38,349 nt of DNA, from positions 1 to 38,349 of the forward strand of contig NZ_AQWN01000014.1 of NCBI RefSeq assembly GCF_000376385.1, given 5' to 3'. The position numbers were made by a program, and so were the translations under genes. A model generated the notes under the pieces. It saw only the letters and a list, made by a program, of their open reading frames with translations. It did not search any database and was not told the DNA's origin. Numbering within the stretch: position 1 is the stretch's first letter; each line of letters opens with the position of its first letter. Shown piece by piece: positions 1 to 6,883 of the stretch. This DNA is from Desulfurispora thermophila DSM 16022 (GTDB lineage Bacteria > Bacillota > Desulfotomaculia > Desulfotomaculales > Desulfurisporaceae).

Positions 1-120
1 AAGCGGGGGTCGGGCTTCGGAGACATCGAAGTCCGGAATCTGATAACTTAAAACCCACACTTTTGACCCAAGAGAAAAACATTCATACCGACGACTGACA
101 ACTGATGACCGACAACCGTT
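1..120 (+). other. Spacer before the 5S rRNA gene
   Basis: There is no gene here. A hairpin is visible (cgggcttcg at 11-19 against cgaagtccg at 27-35, one G-U pair), followed by short imperfect repeats of the type gac-nga-caac up to the 5S gene. This is most likely the 23S-5S spacer with a processing stem, but the 23S end itself is not in the window. Confidence 0.4.
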
Positions 121-237
<117 letters not shown>

Positions 238-248
238 TAATTTTCAAA

Positions 249-278
249 GGCTGTAGCTTAAGTGGCTGCAGCCTTTTG
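249..278 (+). terminator. Rho-independent terminator of the rRNA operon
   Basis: A 9-bp stem (ggctgtagc at 249-257 pairing with gctgcagcc at 265-273, one G-U pair) is followed by tttt. It lies just after the 5S rRNA. The opposite strand also has a short T-rich stretch, so it may work weakly in both directions. Confidence 0.85.
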
Positions 279-289
279 TGTTTACATTA

Positions 290-331
290 GATAGTCCAGG
301 TTATTAAAAACCCTGGACTATCTGGACTATC
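290..331. repeat. Inverted repeat with an extra direct copy
   Basis: Positions 290-300 (gatagtccagg) and 312-322 (cctggactatc) are a perfect 11-bp inverted repeat with an 11-nt loop. The right arm is then repeated as ctggactatc at 322-331. Neither strand has a T-run after the hairpin, so it is not a classical terminator. It lies between the 5S gene and the end of the convergent phosphoesterase gene. Confidence 0.6.
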
Positions 332-407
332 TTGCTAAAGGGGTAATGTTTCTGATCCTAAAGTATATTAATGAAAAGTATACAATGCAAAAGATCAAAG
401 TATAAGG

Positions 408-896
408 TTAACAGTAAACCAACTGCGGTTTAACAGTGTCGTTGATAATTTCCAGTATTCCGTAACTTGGTTTGCTTTTACGGGGCATACTGATGCTACC
501 GGGATTAAAGAATAGAATGTTATCGTATTTTTCTATTGTCTCCAGATGGGTATGTCCGAAAACAACAATGTTGGCTTCTGCTTCCAGGGCACGATAGTAC
601 AGCCTTTCCAGATTGTTTTTTACATGGTAACGGTGGCCGTGCGTAAGTAAAATTTTCTGGCCGGCTGCCAAGATGATTTCTTCAGCTGGTTCGGCTTGAA
701 AGAAGTCACAGTTTCCTACTACAGCGTGGACAGGGATTGCTTTGGATAGTGTGGTTTTAAGCAGAGCTGCCAGTTGCACAGCATCGCTATAGTGATCGCC
801 GGCATGCAGGATCATGCTGGCGTCAGGGCTTTTTAGCAGGATTTTTTGCATACTATCAATTTGCCCGTGCGAGTCGCTAAAAACATAAATCCGCAA
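408..896 (-). CDS. YfcE/MJ0936-family metallophosphoesterase
   Basis: This 162-residue protein is a full-length small calcineurin-like phosphoesterase. The two-metal motifs appear in order: SDSHG near residue 8, HAGDH near 32, GNCD near 62, THGH near 85 and FGHTH near 113, followed by NPGS. Family members hydrolyse phosphodiesters with Mn or similar metals in the cytoplasm; the physiological substrate is usually unknown. The start is TTG (894-896), preceded by ggggagg about 11 nt upstream. It is probably co-transcribed with the membrane protein gene upstream on the same strand. Base composition is AT-richer than in the main plus-strand operon. Confidence 0.9.
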   Translation of the reverse strand: MRIYVFSDSHGQIDSMQKILLKSPDASMILHAGDHYSDAVQLAALLKTTLSKAIPVHAVVGNCDFFQAEPAEEIILAAGQKILLTHGHRYHVKNNLERLYYRALEAEANIVVFGHTHLETIEKYDNILFFNPGSISMPRKSKPSYGILEIINDTVKPQLVYC

Positions 897-938
897 AGCT
901 TATAATGCCTCCCCTTTTATATATGCTGCATGTTAATT

Positions 939-1637
939 TTAGCATTTTTTTAGCTGCTGGAGTAAGAATAAAAGTGACAGAATAACCGGTTGGTGCAGTA
1001 AGTAAACAGTAAGTGAATGCCTACCCAGAAAAGATATTGGATCGTTGTATCTGCCAGCCCCGCTAATGCGATGGGGTTGTGCGTATAGCAGCTTGCCCAG
1101 GGCGAGGCCCAAAAGAAAAATACCAAGCCATGGGAAAAGAGGGTAGTAATCCACGGCAAAAAAGTTTGCGTTGGTCAATCCCAGTGGTGCGAGTATATTG
1201 TTGGGCATGTTAATGCGGGAGAATATAATGCCCAGCATTATGCTCAGGTTAGCTGTCAGCAACAATGCTGGGGTATTCAACCGGTTGAGTTTGAGCAGGT
1301 GTTGCAGGATTATACAACTGCCCAAAAAATGCAAAATACCATAGATAATATTGGATCCTGGTATGGCTATGCCTACAACGCCCCATATAATTACGCCCCA
1401 GAGTATTAACTTGCAGCCTCTTAAGAGATTGCTGGAACTGAATGTGCTGCTAATTCCGGCCAGAAGGATGAATAAAATAGCTGCTGCTTTGCCGGTGTAG
1501 TAGATAACACCTGATTTGTAAGTGATGGGTTGTTGGTAAAATTCAGCCAGGTCAAATGCCAGATGGAATGCTATCATTAAGAGAATCGCTACGCCCCTGG
1601 CAAAGTCGATTTCCCAAATGCGCTGGTTGCTTTTCAT
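939..1637 (-). CDS. DUF1624 / HGSNAT-like multipass membrane protein
   Basis: The 232-residue product is very hydrophobic with about seven membrane segments. It begins with the sequence RIWEIDFARGVAILLMIAFH, typical of the DUF1624 (COG3503, heparan-alpha-glucosaminide N-acetyltransferase-like) family, and ends with a GRHSLTVYLLHQP segment found in this acyltransferase superfamily. An acyl-transfer role at the membrane is inferred only from the family. I place the start at the ATG at 1635-1637, just before the conserved block; the frame is open 30 codons further upstream, but no clear ribosome-binding site is seen for either start. Codon use is AT-rich compared with most of the window. Confidence 0.75.
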   Translation of the reverse strand: MKSNQRIWEIDFARGVAILLMIAFHLAFDLAEFYQQPITYKSGVIYYTGKAAAILFILLAGISSTFSSSNLLRGCKLILWGVIIWGVVGIAIPGSNIIYGILHFLGSCIILQHLLKLNRLNTPALLLTANLSIMLGIIFSRINMPNNILAPLGLTNANFFAVDYYPLFPWLGIFLLGLALGKLLYAQPHRISGAGRYNDPISFLGRHSLTVYLLHQPVILSLLFLLQQLKKC

Positions 1638-1748
1638 AAGTTTGTTTGCAATCAACTCTCGTACGAAATTAAATGTTGATTTATAGTATATATTATAATT
1701 TCTAGATGCTGCTTTTAGGAGAATCAATAAACAAAAAAGTACGGAAAA

Positions 1749-1782
1749 CGCCGCCCGGCATATAATTTTGCCAGGCGGCGCT
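1749..1782 (-). terminator. Terminator of the sdhCAB operon
   Basis: Read on the minus strand, cgccgcctggca pairs with tgccgggcggcg around an AT-rich loop and is followed by ttttccgtactttttt. It lies about 20 bp after the sdhB stop codon. Confidence 0.85.
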
Positions 1783-1803
1783 TTTGATTTTGTGCCGTTT
1801 GGG

Positions 1804-2535
1804 TTAGCGGCCTGCTTTTAGCCCGGCCAGGGCCATTTTACGCCTTACATAAGCTAGCTGCATTTGCAATGGCAACTGCATGGGGCAGTTATCGTCACAG
1901 GCCATCAGTCCCATGCAGCCAAAGGCGCCCTCGTCACAGCCGATAACTTCAAAGTACTGGGCGGGTGTACGCTCATCGCGCGGATCCACCATAAAGCGGG
2001 CTACCCGGTTAATGCCGGCGGCACCCAAAAAATCTTCTCTGATATTGGCCGTGGCGCAGCCGGCAATACAGCACCCGCACTCAATGCAGCGTTCGGCCTC
2101 GTATATTTGCAAAGCTGTTTCATTATCCATGCGCTCTTCTATGGCCTGCGGGTCAAATTGTTTGCCGGTGTGGATCCAGGATTCGGTTTTCAGTGTCATG
2201 TGCCGGAACCAGGTGCCCGTGTCCACGGACAGGTCGCCTATCAGTTTAAATACCGGCAATGGCAGGAGAGTAATCTTATCCGGCAGATCCTTGGTCAGGG
2301 TTTTGCAAGCCAGGCGCGGGCGGCCGTTGATGATCATGGCACAGGAGCCGCAAATGGCCGCCCGGCAAACAAAGTCAAACATCAGGGAGGGATCCTGCTC
2401 TTCCCGGATCTGGTTGAGAGCGACAAAAATAGTCATACCCACCGTTTCAGTGAGTTTGTATTCCTGCATGCGCGGCGGCACGTCAGGGTTGTTGGGATTG
2501 TATCTAAATATGCTGAATGTTAGTTGCCTGCTCAT
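1804..2535 (-). CDS. sdhB: Succinate dehydrogenase/fumarate reductase iron-sulfur subunit
   Basis: This 243-residue subunit passes electrons from the flavoprotein to the membrane haems. The N-terminal plant-type ferredoxin part has C57, C62, C65 and C77 for the [2Fe-2S] cluster. The C-terminal part has the CIECGCCIAGC motif for a [4Fe-4S] cluster and CMGLMACDDNCP, which with the last cysteine of the preceding motif serves the [3Fe-4S] cluster. I chose the ATG at 2533-2535 because ggaggg sits directly upstream; the frame is open eight codons further, but that extension has no such site and overlaps sdhA. It is the third gene of the operon. Whether the enzyme runs as succinate dehydrogenase or fumarate reductase cannot be read from this subunit. 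Confidence 0.95.
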   Translation of the reverse strand: MSRQLTFSIFRYNPNNPDVPPRMQEYKLTETVGMTIFVALNQIREEQDPSLMFDFVCRAAICGSCAMIINGRPRLACKTLTKDLPDKITLLPLPVFKLIGDLSVDTGTWFRHMTLKTESWIHTGKQFDPQAIEERMDNETALQIYEAERCIECGCCIAGCATANIREDFLGAAGINRVARFMVDPRDERTPAQYFEVIGCDEGAFGCMGLMACDDNCPMQLPLQMQLAYVRRKMALAGLKAGR

Positions 2536-2555
2536 GATACCCTCCTTTTGGTGGA

Positions 2556-4370
2556 TCACTTCTTCACCTGGGTGGACTCACCATAGCCGCGATCGCCGGG
2601 CGGTAGTTCGGTAATTTTTACCGGCTCGTAATCCAGTTCAGGTAGATCGCTACCCGGTTTCCAATAGGCCAAAGTGCGCTTGAGCCAGTTGGTATCGTCC
2701 CGGGCCGGGTAATCCTCCCGGTAATGGCTACCCCGGCTTTCTGTGCGCTTGAGTGCACCGTAGGCAATGCACAGGGCCAGTTTGAGCATGCCCGGCATGC
2801 GCAGGGCGGAAGCCAGTTCGGGGTTGGCCCATTTTCCGTCGGATTTAAGCCCGATTTTCAAGGAACGGTGGTAAAGTTCCTGCAGTTTGGCCACCGCTTT
2901 CTCCAGATCCGGTCCGTTGCGGAAAATACCTACGTAATCCATTAAGGTTTGTTCCATTTCTTTGCGGATCTTATAAACATTCTCCCGGCCGTTTTTGCCC
3001 TGGATCAGATTGTTGATCCGTTCTTGCTGTTGCCGGGCGAAGTCCTGCACCAGGCTGTAGTTGTAATTCAGTGTTGCTCCCAGAGTGTACTGAGCAATCT
3101 TTTTGCCTACAACCATACCGCTGACAATGGTTTCGGCCAGCGAGTTGCCGCCTAGGCGGTTGAATCCGTGCAGGTCCCAGCAGGCAGCTTCACCTACAGC
3201 AAATAACCCTTTTAGGCCGTAGGCAGCACCATCAATGTTGGTTCTCACGCCTCCCATGCTGTAGTGCTGGGTGGGACGGACAGGAATCAGATCTTTTACC
3301 GGGTCTATGCCGTTGAAGTTGCGGCAGATGTTGGCAATCTCCCGCAGGTTGGTGTTGATGTGCTTGGCTCCCAGGTGGCGAATATCCAGCCACAGGTGGG
3401 GACCATAAGGGCTGTCCACACCGTACCCCTTGCGGATGTGTAGCATCATGCGGCGGGCCACCACGTCCCGGGAAGCCAGTTCTTTTTTCACCGGTTCGTA
3501 ATCCGGCATAAAACGGTGTAAATTTTTATCCAGCAGGTAACCGCCATCGCCCCGCGCCCCTTCTGTAATCAATATCCAGACCGGCACCATGCCCGTGGGG
3601 TGGAACTGCACAGCTTCCATATTACCCAGCGGCACGATGCCGGTTTCCAGAGCAATGAACATGCCGCTGCCTTCATTGATTACGGCGTTGGTGGAAGCGC
3701 CGTACAGGCGGCCGTAGCCTCCGGTGGCTATTACCGTGGATTTGGCCAGGTAAATGCGCAATTCGCCCGTCCTCAAACAGCGGGCTACCACTCCCAGACA
3801 GGTCGTGCCGTCGTGGATCAGGGCAATGGCTTCGGTGCGGTCGTGCACGGTGATGCCCAGTTTGACCACAATGCTGTCCATGGCGTATTGCAGTGTGTGT
3901 CCCGTGCCGTCAGAAGTATAACAGGTCCGCCATTTGGCTGTACCGCCGAAGTCGCGGGCGGTAATCAAGCCTTCCTTGTCTTTGGTGTCTTCTATCTCCC
4001 TGCCGTCGGGCAGTTTTTTCTTGCCGGCCACCACCCGGTTCCACGGTACACCCCAGTAAGCCATTTGCCTTACAGCAATGGGGGCGTTTTCCACAAACAG
4101 GCGGGCTACGTCCTGATCACAGCCCCAGTCGGAGCCCTTGACCGTATCTACGAAATGCACGTCCGGGCTGTCGCCCTTGCCCATGGCACAGTTGCCCAGG
4201 GCTGCCTGCATACCACCTTGGGCGGCCGTGCTGTGGGAGCGGCGGGGTGGGATCAGGCTCAGAATGATGCAATCCAGTCCGTGGGTAGCCGCTTCAATGG
4301 CCGCCCTTTCGCCGGCCAGACCGGCGCCCACAACCAGTACGTCTGTGGTGATAATCTGATAGTTGCTCAT
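2556..4370 (-). CDS. sdhA: Succinate dehydrogenase/fumarate reductase flavoprotein subunit
   Basis: This is a full-length (604 aa) catalytic subunit that interconverts succinate and fumarate. It shows the FAD dinucleotide-binding motif VVGAGLAGERAA near residue 12, the HSTAAQGG motif near 46 (the histidine carries covalent FAD in this family), the active-site segment TEGARGDGG near 270 and QHYSMGGVRTN near 367. The start ATG (4368-4370) overlaps the sdhC stop by 4 bp and has ggaggtg upstream. The order C-A-B is that of Wolinella frdCAB and Bacillus sdhCAB. Confidence 0.97.
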   Translation of the reverse strand: MSNYQIITTDVLVVGAGLAGERAAIEAATHGLDCIILSLIPPRRSHSTAAQGGMQAALGNCAMGKGDSPDVHFVDTVKGSDWGCDQDVARLFVENAPIAVRQMAYWGVPWNRVVAGKKKLPDGREIEDTKDKEGLITARDFGGTAKWRTCYTSDGTGHTLQYAMDSIVVKLGITVHDRTEAIALIHDGTTCLGVVARCLRTGELRIYLAKSTVIATGGYGRLYGASTNAVINEGSGMFIALETGIVPLGNMEAVQFHPTGMVPVWILITEGARGDGGYLLDKNLHRFMPDYEPVKKELASRDVVARRMMLHIRKGYGVDSPYGPHLWLDIRHLGAKHINTNLREIANICRNFNGIDPVKDLIPVRPTQHYSMGGVRTNIDGAAYGLKGLFAVGEAACWDLHGFNRLGGNSLAETIVSGMVVGKKIAQYTLGATLNYNYSLVQDFARQQQERINNLIQGKNGRENVYKIRKEMEQTLMDYVGIFRNGPDLEKAVAKLQELYHRSLKIGLKSDGKWANPELASALRMPGMLKLALCIAYGALKRTESRGSHYREDYPARDDTNWLKRTLAYWKPGSDLPELDYEPVKITELPPGDRGYGESTQVKK

Positions 4371-5002
4371 AGGGCACCTCCCAGCGAATTAAATACCCAC
4401 AGGGCCGCCAGGCCCAGCGCCAGGATAATGGCAGTGATCATTTTGGTTACATAGCCCAGGGGCTTGCGCGGGAACCAGCCCCATTTGACAAACTGGCGGT
4501 AAATGCCAAAACCGGCATGATATTCACCTAAAAACAGCAAAATCAGATAAAACCACCAGAATGCTTTCATTCTCTCGGCACTTACATCGGCCTGGATGGG
4601 CCAGTTGGTCAGGATGGTAAAGACGTGCATGGCGGCCAGTGCTAAAATGGCCACGCCTGTTATGACCTGGAAAACCCAGACCCAGGTGTCGGTTCCTTTA
4701 ATCATTTTGGCATGCCGCCAGATGATCTTTTGTTCCTGGTAGCGGGTAGGGATGCGCCGTCCGGCAGTAAGAATATGCATGATGGCAATGACAATAACAA
4801 TAGGGATACCGATGTAAGAGAGGTAGTAGTCGTCCAGTCCCTTGGCCAGGGCGTTGTAGACGTCTTCCCCCAGCAAAATGGTGGCCACAAAGATCATGTG
4901 TGTCCAGAGAAAGCCTACCAGGCAGAGGCCGCTGAAAAGCTCGACCAGGTCGTAGTAGAGCTCTGCCCGGGGGTTTCTGGTAAGAAGTTTTTGTACGAGC
5001 AT
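4367..5002 (-). CDS. sdhC: Dihaem cytochrome b subunit of succinate dehydrogenase/fumarate reductase
   Basis: The 211-residue protein has five predicted membrane helices and anchors the enzyme to the membrane, exchanging electrons with menaquinone. Four histidines in the expected helices (H35 in WTHM, H76 in MHIL, H126 in MHVF, H162 in EYHAGFG) are the likely ligands of two b haems. E160 lies two residues before H162, the place of Glu-C180 in Wolinella succinogenes fumarate reductase, the key residue of its proton 'E-pathway'. That hints at reversible or fumarate-reducing operation (inference). The start ATG has aaaggaga upstream. It is first in the operon and is preceded by a 130-nt leader from a sigma-54 promoter. 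Confidence 0.93.
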   Translation of the reverse strand: MLVQKLLTRNPRAELYYDLVELFSGLCLVGFLWTHMIFVATILLGEDVYNALAKGLDDYYLSYIGIPIVIVIAIMHILTAGRRIPTRYQEQKIIWRHAKMIKGTDTWVWVFQVITGVAILALAAMHVFTILTNWPIQADVSAERMKAFWWFYLILLFLGEYHAGFGIYRQFVKWGWFPRKPLGYVTKMITAIILALGLAALWVFNSLGGAL

Positions 5003-5144
5003 GGCAATCTCCTTTCATTTTGGATTTTGCGGTGCAGCAGGTGCATTGTGTCCAGCGCACCGCTGCCAGTACTACAGCGGGATGATTGCGCTGATGTAAC
5101 GCGGACAACTCCTGCCGTAGCACCTGGGGCATTAATTGATACAC

Positions 5145-5160
5145 AGCAATAAGTGTGCCA
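5145..5160 (-). promoter_or_regulatory. Sigma-54 (RpoN) promoter of sdhCAB
   Basis: On the minus strand the sequence TGGCACACTTATTGCT matches the -24/-12 consensus TGGCAC-N5-TTGCW exactly, with the required 10 nt between GG and GC. Transcription should start near 5134, giving a leader of about 130 nt before sdhC. No sigma-70-type promoter of comparable quality was seen upstream of sdhC. Sigma-54 promoters need an AAA+ enhancer-binding activator, which is not encoded in this window. Confidence 0.75.
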
Positions 5161-5270
5161 GTGGTTTGGTAGCTAATTGACAGGTGATTTTCTAATAGCT
5201 ATAAAGACTGAATTGTGGCAATATTAATCCAGTGGTTTCTAAATTTTATAAATATGAGGTAAAAATAAAC

Positions 5271-5312
5271 TTTGCACCCGGATAAAACAAGGACTGGAAC
5301 AAACGGTGCAAA
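5271..5312 (-). repeat. 8-bp inverted repeat: terminator or activator site
   Basis: tttgcacc and ggtgcaaa flank 26 nt. Read on the minus strand, the hairpin is followed by tttattttt, so it could terminate the zinc-ribbon gene at 5371-5751. It also lies 137-178 bp upstream of the predicted sdhC start point, the usual distance for a sigma-54 activator site. The sequence does not decide between the two. Confidence 0.45.
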
Positions 5313-5370
5313 GCGTTAACATTATTCTAGAAATTAGAAAAAACAAAAGGTGTTGCCAGGGATAGGGTAA

Positions 5371-5751
5371 CTATTCGCCTTTATTCATCAATGTTAAAAA
5401 GATGTTGTTGCCCTCTTTGTAGCCCCGTACCAGATTGCAATGGCGCAGTACGGCAAATTGTTTTTCCAGCTCAGCCGGTGCAAGATTAAAATACTCGTAT
5501 AATTGCTGTTTGGTCACACTGCCCTTTTCTTTGATATAATTATAAATATCCTGTTGCAGGGCTGTAAGACCCTGGGTGCCGGTTTGGCGCAGCATCTGCC
5601 GGGTGGCCAGCGCGCTGGAAACAGCTGTCGGGTCGCAGGGACGCGGCGGTTGCACGGCACTGACATAGCAGTCTTCACAGAGGGTTTTGCCGTAGTAGTC
5701 AAAGTGATCTTCTCCGGCCGGGATTTCTGCCTGACAATGTTGACACTGCAC
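5371..5751 (-). CDS. Small zinc-ribbon plus winged-helix protein, function unknown
   Basis: The 126-residue product has an N-terminal treble-clef/LIM-like zinc site (CQHC at residues 3-6 and CEDC near 25-28), a linker rich in P, A and S, and a C-terminal part (about 60-120) that looks like a winged helix (LQQDIYNYIKEKGSVTKQQL, then a wing ending GNNIFLTL). A DNA-binding or transcription-linked role is an inference from this architecture. The start is GTG (5749-5751) with a perfect aggaggt 8 nt upstream. It stands alone on the minus strand, upstream of sdhCAB. Confidence 0.7.
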   Translation of the reverse strand: MQCQHCQAEIPAGEDHFDYYGKTLCEDCYVSAVQPPRPCDPTAVSSALATRQMLRQTGTQGLTALQQDIYNYIKEKGSVTKQQLYEYFNLAPAELEKQFAVLRHCNLVRGYKEGNNIFLTLMNKGE

Positions 5752-5832
5752 GTATTTCGACCTCCTCGTGGTATATTTTTTAACATTATAACATAACTGC
5801 AGGCCGGTGCTCTAAATATGTAATGTGTATTT

Positions 5833-5861
5833 TTGCTGACAAAGAGCAGTTGTCCTACAAT
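5833..5861 (+). promoter_or_regulatory. Probable sigma-A promoter for the MBL-priA operon
   Basis: ttgctg (5833-5838) and tacaat (5856-5861) are separated by 17 bp, about 60 bp before the first gene of the long plus-strand run. The -10 box is good and the -35 box is weak. Confidence 0.4.
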
Positions 5862-5920
5862 GGGAACGGGCAAGGTTAGTAATGAAGTAAGGTTAAAAAT
5901 TGTATAAGGAAGGTGTTATT

Positions 5921-6883
5921 ATGCAACAAGTTCAACTTACGCCGGTGGAACAGGTGCGGATGGTTGTCATTGTGGACAATTATTATGACGGGTTGCTGCC
6001 GGGGAGCCAGTTTGTGCAGCGGTACGGTTTTGTGCAGGGAGATGGGCCTGTTGTAAGCCTTCCCCAGCCCCTGAAAGCCGAGCATGGCTTTGCTTGTTAT
6101 GTAGAGATTTCGGGTAGCGCAACCGGCCGGCAGGCCTTGCTATATGACTTCGGCCTCACTCAGGCGGTATACTGGCATAATTTGCAGGCCCTGGACCTGG
6201 ATCCGTTCGATATCGGTGCCCTGGTGCTCAGTCACGGTCACTTTGATCACTTTGGTGGCCTCTATCGCCAGGTGGAATTTTTGAGTGCGGCGGGGCAAAA
6301 GGGTTTGCCATTATATGTGGGGTGTGATACTTTTAAAAGGCGGTACATTAACCTGCCCGGCCGGTTGGTGGACCTGGGGCAACTGGAAAAGGAACGCCTG
6401 CTAAGCGGCGGGGTGGAGCTGTTAGAGCTGGCGCAAAGCCGGGAAATTTTGCCCGGCATTGGCGTGATTGCTGCCGTGCCGCGCGTGACCGACTTTGAAA
6501 CCGGTTCTCCCCTGCTGGGGGTGGAAAGTGAGAGCGGAGTAGAGCAGGACAATTTCCCGGGTGAATTGTCTTTGGCCTTCCATGTTCAGGGCAAGGGTCT
6601 GGTAATCATCAGCGCCTGTGCCCATGCCGGAATTGCCAATATCATTTTGCACGCGCAAGAGGTGTTTGGTTTAAAAGATGTCTACGCGGTGTTGGGTGGA
6701 TGGCACCTTTCGGGTGCTCCCGAGACCAGAATTAAGCAGACGGCTGACTTTCTGGCCGGGCTCAACCCCCATCTGGTGGTGCCCATGCACTGCAGTGGCT
6801 TTGCGGCGCTTTCCCTTTTCGCCCGGCAGTTTGGAGAGGCAATGGCATTGTATTCTGTAGGTACGGAGTACAAGATTTACTAA
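5921..6883 (+). CDS. Metallo-beta-lactamase-fold hydrolase (COG1237 type)
   Basis: The 320-residue protein has the metal motif LSHGHFDHFGG near residue 105, a CAHAGI motif near 231, GGWHLSGA near 262 and VPMHC near 289, the pattern of the COG1237 group often annotated as dihydropterin ribofuranosylaminobenzene phosphate synthase-like hydrolases. The substrate cannot be told from the sequence. The start is the ATG at 5921 with aaggaaggtg upstream; an in-frame start at 5900 lacks such a site. Its stop overlaps the priA start by one base (TAATG), so the two are translationally coupled. Confidence 0.85.
   Translation: MQQVQLTPVEQVRMVVIVDNYYDGLLPGSQFVQRYGFVQGDGPVVSLPQPLKAEHGFACYVEISGSATGRQALLYDFGLTQAVYWHNLQALDLDPFDIGALVLSHGHFDHFGGLYRQVEFLSAAGQKGLPLYVGCDTFKRRYINLPGRLVDLGQLEKERLLSGGVELLELAQSREILPGIGVIAAVPRVTDFETGSPLLGVESESGVEQDNFPGELSLAFHVQGKGLVIISACAHAGIANIILHAQEVFGLKDVYAVLGGWHLSGAPETRIKQTADFLAGLNPHLVVPMHCSGFAALSLFARQFGEAMALYSVGTEYKIY

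Larger units (their letters stand above)
5003..5370. other. 368-bp intergenic regulatory region upstream of sdhC
   Basis: It contains the sdhC ribosome-binding site, a leader of about 130 nt, the sigma-54 promoter (5145-5160), two direct copies of ccagtggttt (5158-5167 and 5229-5238), and a perfect 8-bp inverted repeat (tttgcacc at 5271-5278, ggtgcaaa at 5305-5312). The part from 5161 to 5340 is clearly AT-rich, as expected for an activator-binding region. No convincing gene was found. Confidence 0.6.

Noticed and set aside
3600-4454. 284-codon plus-strand frame opposite sdhA
   Set aside because: Antisense shadow of a strongly conserved gene; composition and lack of motifs fit an artefact of GC-rich codons.
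4698-5144. 148-codon minus-strand frame running from the sdhC leader into sdhC in another reading frame
   Set aside because: Most of it is a shadow of sdhC. The first 45 codons lie in the leader, have no clear ribosome-binding site and match no family I know.
5221-5240. Second sigma-54-like site (TGG-ATTAATAT-TGC)
   Set aside because: Spacing between GG and GC is 9 instead of 10, which abolishes function in known sigma-54 promoters; kept only as a repeat observation.
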